Shown in pieces: positions 13,148 to 19,082 of a DNA stretch of 21,989 bases. The stretch covers positions 1 through 21,989 of the forward strand of contig JAJECR010000276.1 in assembly GCA_022821935.1 (NCBI GenBank). The letters are read 5' to 3'. Origin of the DNA: Candidatus Latescibacterota bacterium (GTDB lineage: Bacteria; JAAXHH01). A program made the position numbers and the translations under genes. Position 1 is the first letter of the stretch. Each line of letters opens with the position of its first letter. Under the pieces are notes generated by a model. It made no database searches. It was not told where the DNA came from and saw only the letters and a list, made by a program, of their open reading frames with translations.

Positions 13148-13870
13148 TCAGACCCGTAGCGCCTGCCGTACTTTGCGGCGGTGTGTCAGGTACACCGGCA
13201 GATAGACCACGAAGAACATCATAAGCGCCACGGCGTCAAGGATGAGAATGTACCAGGGCCACGGCGCGAAGAAGAAGGGCGAAACCGTTCCCCAGGGCGG
13301 CCTCGAGAGATACATGTAATTCGACCCTAGGAGCATGTTGATGATACCAACGGCCAGGGCGAATACGTTCAGTATGATGAAGGCGCGGAAGAGTCCACCC
13401 AGCGTGGGCCTCATGCCCAGGCCCCAGGTAGCGTACAAGACACCAACCACGATTCCTGAATGTATGATGAAATACTGGAAGAAACGCCAGGAAGGGAAAC
13501 CGGTCTCAATGGCGCCCGGCGTGATCACGGCGTTGGCGGAGCCGACGAGCCCCCAGAAGTAGGCGATCTCGTATGTTCGCCGGCTGCGGAAGATCAGGGT
13601 GGCGGCTGTGACCAGGTTCGCGACGCCGCAGACATGTAACGGCAAGTAGTTGCGGATGAAGTAATCCGGACCGGACTGGAGGAGGCGGTATCCCCCGGCC
13701 GTAATATCGTTGACCAAAAGTATGGCGGCGAGCAGGTAGGCGATGGCGGCGGCCGTACGGCCGTCCTGGTTTCTTCGCGCCAGCATCGAGAGTACGACGG
13801 CGAGGACCAGGGTCAGACCCATCACGGCGAGGTGCGGGGTCCCGAAAGTCTGGAATCCGGTTGGGTTCAT
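13148..13870 (-). CDS. TIGR02206/YwaF family integral membrane protein
   Basis: A 240-residue polytopic membrane protein with about seven hydrophobic helices. The hallmark YLPLHVCGVANLVTA (residues 76-90), with the His/Cys motif in a helix, together with GTPHLAVMGLTLVLAVVLS at the N-terminus and LLGSNYMYLSRPP in the last third, fits the TIGR02206 family (Bacillus YwaF-like). Its function is not established. The ATG at 13870 is preferred because the upstream in-frame extension to 13996 is basic and unstructured; no clear ribosome-binding site is visible. The gene is divergent from the GH89-like gene and converges with the propeller gene with only 14 bp between stops. Confidence 0.8.
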   Translation of the reverse strand: MNPTGFQTFGTPHLAVMGLTLVLAVVLSMLARRNQDGRTAAAIAYLLAAILLVNDITAGGYRLLQSGPDYFIRNYLPLHVCGVANLVTAATLIFRSRRTYEIAYFWGLVGSANAVITPGAIETGFPSWRFFQYFIIHSGIVVGVLYATWGLGMRPTLGGLFRAFIILNVFALAVGIINMLLGSNYMYLSRPPWGTVSPFFFAPWPWYILILDAVALMMFFVVYLPVYLTHRRKVRQALRV

Positions 13871-14000
13871 GATGTAGATTGGTTGAAGTGACCATGCCGG
13901 TCTTCCGAAGATACATCGCGGAGCTTTCCGGTCAAGGCGGTGTGCGGACCTGTTGTTGCCGTCCTGCCTGAGTGACCGGCCTTTCCGTTGCCGCAAATCT

Positions 14001-14022
14001 TCACAACCTCATCACAACCTCA
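14001..14022. repeat. Perfect 11-bp tandem duplication
   Basis: TCACAACCTCA occurs twice without a gap in the 199-bp space between the divergent YwaF-like and GH89-like genes. An 8-mer, CCGCAAAT, also occurs on both sides (13991-13998 and 14032-14039). The arrangement could be a pair of regulator sites or simple slippage; no promoter match is clear here. Confidence 0.6.
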
Positions 14023-14069
14023 AATGAACATCCGCAAATGAGCAGACACTACACCATGGCGACGCGCCT

Positions 14070-16871
14070 ATGATCACCCTGTTCGAGAATGGACAACCAT
14101 CGGCCCGGATCCTGCTGTCCCCTTCCGCGGCAGGGCCTGCCGAGCGGCGTGCCGCCCGTGAGTTCCAGCGCATCGCAGAACTAATGGGCGGCGTGAGCCT
14201 GCCCATAGTCCAGGAATCGGGTGGAGAACCGCCGTCCGGTGCCGATGGATCGCATTCCGGTCCGGTGGATGCCACGGGCCGGGTCTATATCGGATGGGCC
14301 CCCGCCGAACACACCGTGGATCTCTCGGAATCCGTCCTGGGATACGATGGCTACTTCATCAGGTGTTCCGGCAACTGCCTGGTGCTGGCCGGTCGCCGAC
14401 CCTACTCAGCGCTGTACGCCGTGTACCGCCTGTTCGAAGAACATCTCGGTTGCGGATTCTTCGAAGAAGGCGAGCAGATCCCGCGAAGAGAAACCGTCTC
14501 GATCGGCGAAGTGGAAGATCGTCGCAAGCCCCGCTTCAAGTGGCGGATGTATTTCGCGAACATGCAGGACGCCTACAGCGGCATGCGCTGGTGGACGTGG
14601 GAAGAATTCAAACCGTGGGTCGACTACCTGGTCAAAAAACGATTCAACATCCTCGAGAGCGGCAACATCGCGGACTGTTGCGGCATCGGCGCACTGGCGG
14701 CCAACCGGCTGGGCGTCCCGGTGGAGCTTACGGACTGGCAGAAGGAGCGCATCGCGCTTTTGCGGCGCGTCTTCGACTATGCCCGGGAGGCCGGCATCCG
14801 GATCCGGTACCGCATGCAACTCCACGTGGGCACGCCCGCGGTGAACCCCGGATTTTCCCCCTACGCGGACGGACGCCAGCTCCAGGAATTCGTGGACGGG
14901 TACGAGGCCATGACCGGCGAAAAGATCAGCGTGGCGCCCCTGGAATGGTGCGGCGAGTCCGAGATCGTCCTCGACCCTCGTGACCCGGTGACCCGGCGGT
15001 TCACCACCGCCGTGGTGGAATCCTACGCGGAGGCGCTGGGCACGGACCACCTCTACAGCCTGTGGCTGCCCACGGAGGAGACCTGGGTGGAGGACGACCC
15101 GGAACGGGCCGCGGAACTAACCCACGCGTCGGTCGACGGCATGATCCGGGCCATACGGGACGGCGATCCGGACGCGGTGCTGTTCAGTCCACGGGTGTGC
15201 ACGGACAATCCCACGGCGGCCGCCCAGGCACGGGCGGTCAGAGACGCCGGCCTGCCCGTGATCGGCAACATGTTCCTCAACCATGGCGGCCGTATGTACG
15301 ATTTCCTTCGGTGCGACTACTACTGGGGCCTGCCGTGGTCCACGGGCATGTGCGGCCAGTGCGGCCGGGAGACCAATCCCAACGGCGACATCAAGACGGC
15401 GATCGACAACGCGCGGTCGCTGGCGGATCATCCGCGGGCGCGGAACCTCCAGGGCTTCATGGTCTCTACGGAAACCAACCACCGGAACGTCATGACCATG
15501 GATCTCTACGCGGAGCTGTCGTGGAATCCGGCGGACCTTGATCCTTCCGGTTACATCGAACAGTGGAACCGCAGGCGGTACGGACCGGCGGCGGAAGCCA
15601 CCCGGCCCGCCGTCCGGCTATTCGCCGAAACGATCATGGCCTACTTCGATCCCTGCACCCACAACGGTCCATTGTACCGGAACTGGGACGGGACCCTGCT
15701 GCCCGGTCTCACCTCCGGGTCCGTGAAACGGCTGATCGGGTTCCTGCCGGTCCTCCACGAGATGCTCGAGATCCTGCTGTCCCAGTACGCTAAACTCGGG
15801 GAGGATTCCCCCATGTACCGCTTCGACCTGGTGGATTTCGGCCGGACCTACCTGGCGGGCATCTTCAACCATCGCCTGGCCGACGCGCGCAAGGCCTTCC
15901 GCGCCGGGGACAGGGAACGCTTCGAACAGATGGCCAGGGAGACGGAGCGGGCAATGATGGCCATGGCACGATACTGCAGCGCCCATGAGCAATTCAGGCT
16001 GAAGACACACGACGACCGGGCGGCCCGGTGGCCCGAGATCGTGCCGGGCCATGCCAACAGCGAGAGCAACTGGATCACTTTCACCGCCCTCATTTCCATC
16101 GAAAACTGGCAGGTGCTGCTGGACTACCTTCCGGAGGATTTCGCCGAGATGATCGTCCACTACTTTCTCCCCCGCGTTCGGCAGTACATCGACCGGATGC
16201 GGACGATGATGGACCGGGGCGAGGATATCTCGGAACGGCTGGTGGACCGGGATTCGGATGTCGATCTTCCGTCCCGCGTGGCGAACTGGTCGACGCCCCA
16301 GGGCAACGCGCCATGGTCGCCCTACGGGGACACCTGCGAGCCGGAGTTGACGGCGGAGGACGAGGCCTTGGCCCTCAGGCTCATCAAGGCCGGGTCGGTG
16401 AGCGGCCGGTACGACTTCTACGAGGGGCCGCTGGATACGCTCGTCCGCGAGATGCTGGACGCCTTCCCGCCCCCCGGGGACATCGAGGAGATCCTCGCGG
16501 AGGAGGACTACGCCGCGCCGGGCAACCGACTGGTATTGCACGGGATGCCGGGCGAAACGATCGAGGGATTTAACGTGCCCGGATTCGTGGAACGGGTCGC
16601 GGTTCCGCCGGAACTCCGCGAGATCATCGCGGTGCGCGAGGTACGCCGGGAATACAACATCGCACGAGGCGAGATCGCACTGTACCAGCTGACCGTGCCG
16701 CCGGACATCATGCTGACCCGCCAGGAAGACGAACCCGCTCCCTCGGACGGCCACAATGTCGCGGTGTTTACATTCAGCGACGGGGACACGGAGTACAAGG
16801 TGTGGTTCGACAGCGGGACGGATCTGGACGTGGCTTCCTTCGTGGTGGAACGAATTCCGGCGTCAAATTGA
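14070..16871 (+). CDS. GH89-like (alpha-N-acetylglucosaminidase-related) glycoside hydrolase
   Basis: A 933-residue protein. Residues 10-150 match the N-terminal domain shared by GH89/GH67/GH115-type enzymes (GYDGYFIRCSGNCLVLAGRR, ALYAVYRLFEEHLGCGFF). The TIM barrel starts at about 155 with KWRMYFANMQDAYSGMRWWT and WEEFKPWVDYLVKKRFNILE, aligning by eye with the fWdWerWereIDwMalnGiN region of NAGLU. LWLPTEETW (Glu336/337) sits where GH89 has its NE catalytic glutamate. FMVSTETNHRNVMTMDLYAE (Glu468) sits where NAGLU has GLTPEGIEQN with the second one. QWNRRRYGPAAE also fits. The C-terminal helical part has IENWQVLLDYLPEDFAEMIV, like the NAGLU WAGLVxDYY region. The family removes terminal alpha-GlcNAc, as in heparan-type glycans. 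There is no signal peptide. Similarity is distant, so the substrate is uncertain, and no Shine-Dalgarno is clear. Confidence 0.75.
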   Translation: MITLFENGQPSARILLSPSAAGPAERRAAREFQRIAELMGGVSLPIVQESGGEPPSGADGSHSGPVDATGRVYIGWAPAEHTVDLSESVLGYDGYFIRCSGNCLVLAGRRPYSALYAVYRLFEEHLGCGFFEEGEQIPRRETVSIGEVEDRRKPRFKWRMYFANMQDAYSGMRWWTWEEFKPWVDYLVKKRFNILESGNIADCCGIGALAANRLGVPVELTDWQKERIALLRRVFDYAREAGIRIRYRMQLHVGTPAVNPGFSPYADGRQLQEFVDGYEAMTGEKISVAPLEWCGESEIVLDPRDPVTRRFTTAVVESYAEALGTDHLYSLWLPTEETWVEDDPERAAELTHASVDGMIRAIRDGDPDAVLFSPRVCTDNPTAAAQARAVRDAGLPVIGNMFLNHGGRMYDFLRCDYYWGLPWSTGMCGQCGRETNPNGDIKTAIDNARSLADHPRARNLQGFMVSTETNHRNVMTMDLYAELSWNPADLDPSGYIEQWNRRRYGPAAEATRPAVRLFAETIMAYFDPCTHNGPLYRNWDGTLLPGLTSGSVKRLIGFLPVLHEMLEILLSQYAKLGEDSPMYRFDLVDFGRTYLAGIFNHRLADARKAFRAGDRERFEQMARETERAMMAMARYCSAHEQFRLKTHDDRAARWPEIVPGHANSESNWITFTALISIENWQVLLDYLPEDFAEMIVHYFLPRVRQYIDRMRTMMDRGEDISERLVDRDSDVDLPSRVANWSTPQGNAPWSPYGDTCEPELTAEDEALALRLIKAGSVSGRYDFYEGPLDTLVREMLDAFPPPGDIEEILAEEDYAAPGNRLVLHGMPGETIEGFNVPGFVERVAVPPELREIIAVREVRREYNIARGEIALYQLTVPPDIMLTRQEDEPAPSDGHNVAVFTFSDGDTEYKVWFDSGTDLDVASFVVERIPASN

Positions 16872-17337
16872 CCCGATGGCTGCTATCTCCTCGATCGATA
16901 CGACTCCCACTCTTAGAATCACCAGCGCAAAGCGATTACCAAAGGCCTTCAGCGGGTAGCTGACATAAGGCTACTTCACAGGGTCTGCGGCGGGAAACGC
17001 GTTGTCTGGAGAGGAAGCACTGAGCTTGAGATATCCCCGGACTTCATCCACCTTCGTTTCCACTCTGTCGATTTTATTTACCAATTCACGTATCAAGTCT
17101 ACAATCTAGGCTTTCAAGTCCAAGTACAAAAGGAAGGCCCCCCCAATCAGGGCCGCCTTTATTGTCGTATCCATCCAAGTCTTGTGGTCCAACACGGTCG
17201 CCCATTCGATCATGGTTAGATAGCGTCCAATCAAATCGTGATCTGAACCACTTAGTCGGAAAGTACCGGTACATCTCGTAAACAAAGTTCAGATACGACC
17301 TGCCGCGTCCGATACGATTACGCCGAGGCATTTACCT
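16872..17337. other. Gene-poor gap with one broken small gene
   Basis: This interval between the GH89-like gene and the PhyH-4 promoter is less GC-rich than its surroundings. Its only protein-like content is the interrupted minus-strand gene at 16971-17213. An intact 81-codon frame on the minus strand (17086-17331) overlaps it but its composition is not protein-like beyond the first 40 residues. I see no RNA gene or mobile element. Confidence 0.5.
16971..17213 (-). pseudogene. Small membrane/coiled-coil gene interrupted by an amber codon
   Basis: From the ATG at 17213 the frame reads MIEWATVLDHKTW and then a hydrophobic helix, IKAALIGGAFLLYLDLKA. A TAG stops it at 17106-17108. Beyond the stop the same frame continues as IVDLIRELVNKIDRVETKVD, a heptad-like amphipathic helix, then a low-complexity tail ending in a second TAG at 16971-16973. 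The two halves (35 and 44 residues) together make a plausible single-pass membrane protein with a coiled-coil tail. A single nucleotide change, a sequencing error or stop-codon suppression would explain the break. The family is not recognised. No ribosome-binding site is obvious. Confidence 0.4.
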
Positions 17338-17366
17338 TTGACACTCCCCTGTGACGCCGGTATCAT
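17338..17366 (+). promoter_or_regulatory. Sigma-70 promoter of the PhyH-4/PhyH-5 operon
   Basis: TTGACA (17338-17343, exact consensus) and TATCAT (17361-17366, 5 of 6) are separated by exactly 17 bp and end 49 bp before the PhyH-4 ATG. It is one of the two best promoter matches in the window. It rules out the upstream in-frame TTG at 17338 as a start, since that codon is part of the -35 box. Confidence 0.7.
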
Positions 17367-17415
17367 AATCACCCGCTCACCAACAATCCCGGTATTCCTT
17401 ACGAGGCGACAGTTC

Positions 17416-18237
17416 ATGACTGACGCGCAGCCACGCATGACCATCGCGCCAGGCGGCTACGATCTCGACATGAAGGTGGCGGAGCTCAAGATCAGCGGAT
17501 TCACGGCCTTCGAAGACCTCGTCGCCCCGGAAAAGATCGACCGCGTACGTGAGGCCTTCCTGCCCAGGCTGGACCGGCTAAAGGCCCGGGAGTCGCACGA
17601 GATCCATCCGACGGAACGGGGTGAGGTCCGCACGGGCAAAGGCCGCCAGCAATTCGTCAACCGCTACACCATGCACATCCCGTGGGAACCGCCCTTCTCC
17701 GATCCGGAGATCTATGAAAACCCTGTTGTACTTGCGTTTCTCGAACGATACTGGGGCACCGACGATTTCCATATCACCTGCTACCACTCAAACAATCCGT
17801 TTCCGGGCAGCGAATACCAGCCCTGGCACCGGGACATGCACCTGGTTACGCCCCATGTCGGCCTGCCCATCTGCCCCCATTTCGGCGTCAAGTTTCCTCT
17901 AGTCGACACGAGCGAAGAAAACGGCAGTTTCGAGGTCATGCCCGGCACGCAGTATCTGGCTGACCCGGACATGGAGAAGACGTACAATGACTTGCTGCTT
18001 CGGGGAGATTTCCCGCCCGCCCACCGCCTGAACCTGAAAAAGGGCACTTTCTGGGTCCAGGACCCGAGGACCCTTCACCGGGGCACGCCGAACCGGTCGG
18101 ACCACGTCCGAGGAGAGCTGGTCGTCTGCTATTCCAGGCCGTGGTTCCACAGGTCCACGATCGAGATGACCGAAGCGGAATACGCGAAGCTATCGGATCG
18201 TGGCAGGGCCATGTTGTCGCCAAGCAAGATCGTGTGA
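17416..18237 (+). CDS. Phytanoyl-CoA dioxygenase family protein (PhyH-4)
   Basis: A 273-residue Fe(II)/2-oxoglutarate oxygenase. His138 and Asp140 (QPWHRDMHLV) and distal His221 (TLHRGTPNRSDHVR) are the expected iron ligands, and Arg232 is the likely 2-oxoglutarate partner. VDTSEENGSFEVMPGTQYL is the family block between them. The sequence between the N-terminus and the first metal motif (RTGKGRQQFVNRYTMHIPWE) differs strongly from the other four copies, so its substrate pocket is probably different. The ATG at 17416 follows GAGG by nine bases and lies downstream of the promoter at 17338-17366. It is the first gene of a two-gene operon with PhyH-5 (49 bp gap). Substrate unknown. Confidence 0.9.
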   Translation: MTDAQPRMTIAPGGYDLDMKVAELKISGFTAFEDLVAPEKIDRVREAFLPRLDRLKARESHEIHPTERGEVRTGKGRQQFVNRYTMHIPWEPPFSDPEIYENPVVLAFLERYWGTDDFHITCYHSNNPFPGSEYQPWHRDMHLVTPHVGLPICPHFGVKFPLVDTSEENGSFEVMPGTQYLADPDMEKTYNDLLLRGDFPPAHRLNLKKGTFWVQDPRTLHRGTPNRSDHVRGELVVCYSRPWFHRSTIEMTEAEYAKLSDRGRAMLSPSKIV

Positions 18238-18286
18238 TTCTGGTCCGCGGCTCTGCCGCTCGTTAAAATCAAGGAAGGCGCGTTTC

Positions 18287-19069
18287 ATGCTGTCTCGCGA
18301 ACAGATCGCCCATTACCAGACCTTCGGCTTCCTGGTCGTTCGCCAGGCCTTCACGAGGGAGGAAGTGGAGGCCATGGTCCGTGAAGTCGACACGGCGTGT
18401 GTGGAGAAGCTGGACCGCGGCGGCGAAGAGTCGGCGTACCTCTGGGCGTCAGAGATCGTCGAGGAGCAGCCGGCCCTGACGAAGCTAGTGGAAGACGACC
18501 GGGTCTACCTGGCCATCAGCGAACTTCTGGGCGAGGATGTCATCTGGATCGGGTCCGAAATCATGTGGGGGATCGACCCGAAGCTGGCCGACCACACCTG
18601 GCACTTCGACGGCCTCAAGTCGGCGCGTCATCTCGATTATCCCCGGACCAAGGTCATGCTGTACCTCGATCCCCAGCGGCGGGACACCGGCGCGTTGCGC
18701 GTCATCCCCGGTTCCCACCGGGACCCGCTACACAAAACACTGTTTCCCCTTCAGGACGCCCACTTGGGCGGCGACCCGAGCCCTTACGGCGTCGAGGGGC
18801 CGCAGGTTCCCGCCTGCGCCGTCGAGACCGACCCGGGCGACATCGTCTTCTTCAACCAGTGGCTGTATCACGCGGTGTACGGCAAGGAGGGGAAACGGCG
18901 GGTCATCATCTTCAAGTTCGGCCCGCGTCCACGGACGGAAGCCCACCTGGCCATGCTGAGGGACGGCGCGCCGTCCATTTTCACGCCCCACCCGTCCTTC
19001 CGGGACAGCAAGCGACCACGGATCCGGCGCCTGGTCGAAGGATTGGAAGCGCTCGGAAGGAAAGCTTGA
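18287..19069 (+). CDS. Phytanoyl-CoA dioxygenase family protein (PhyH-5)
   Basis: A 260-residue Fe(II)/2-oxoglutarate oxygenase. His106 and Asp108 (HTWHFDGLKS) and distal His195 (QWLYHAVYGKEGKRR) are the expected iron ligands, with Arg204/Arg205 near the 2-oxoglutarate site. DTGALRVIPGSHRDP is the family block, followed by a long loop before DPGDIVFFNQ. The ATG has an excellent AAGGAAGG site at 18271-18278. An upstream in-frame start at 18200 would overlap PhyH-4 and is less likely. It is co-transcribed with PhyH-4 and ends 13 bp from the convergent RND gene. Similarity to PhyH-3 suggests those two are the closest pair in the window. Substrate unknown. Confidence 0.9.
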   Translation: MLSREQIAHYQTFGFLVVRQAFTREEVEAMVREVDTACVEKLDRGGEESAYLWASEIVEEQPALTKLVEDDRVYLAISELLGEDVIWIGSEIMWGIDPKLADHTWHFDGLKSARHLDYPRTKVMLYLDPQRRDTGALRVIPGSHRDPLHKTLFPLQDAHLGGDPSPYGVEGPQVPACAVETDPGDIVFFNQWLYHAVYGKEGKRRVIIFKFGPRPRTEAHLAMLRDGAPSIFTPHPSFRDSKRPRIRRLVEGLEALGRKA

Positions 19070-19079
19070 ATCCGAGCGC
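19049..19079. terminator. Stem-loop between the convergent PhyH-5 and RND genes
   Basis: GCGCTCGGA (19049-19057) and TCCGAGCGC (19071-19079) form a perfect nine-base stem around a 13-base loop. The PhyH-5 stop codon is in the loop, and the structure ends four bases before the RND stop. No U-tract follows in either direction. It is the strongest hairpin I found and is well placed to end transcription from both sides. Confidence 0.5.
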
Positions 19080-19082
19080 CTG

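Noticed and set aside
13135..13156. Hairpin between the propeller and YwaF-like genes
   Set aside because: Only a five-base stem (CGGGT/ACCCG) without a U-tract; expected by chance at this GC content.
17086..17331. Intact 81-codon minus-strand frame as a real gene
   Set aside because: The aromatic/basic first half is odd but its second half is a shifted reading of the better-looking membrane helix in the neighbouring frame; no known family. A frameshifted longer gene joining both cannot be excluded.
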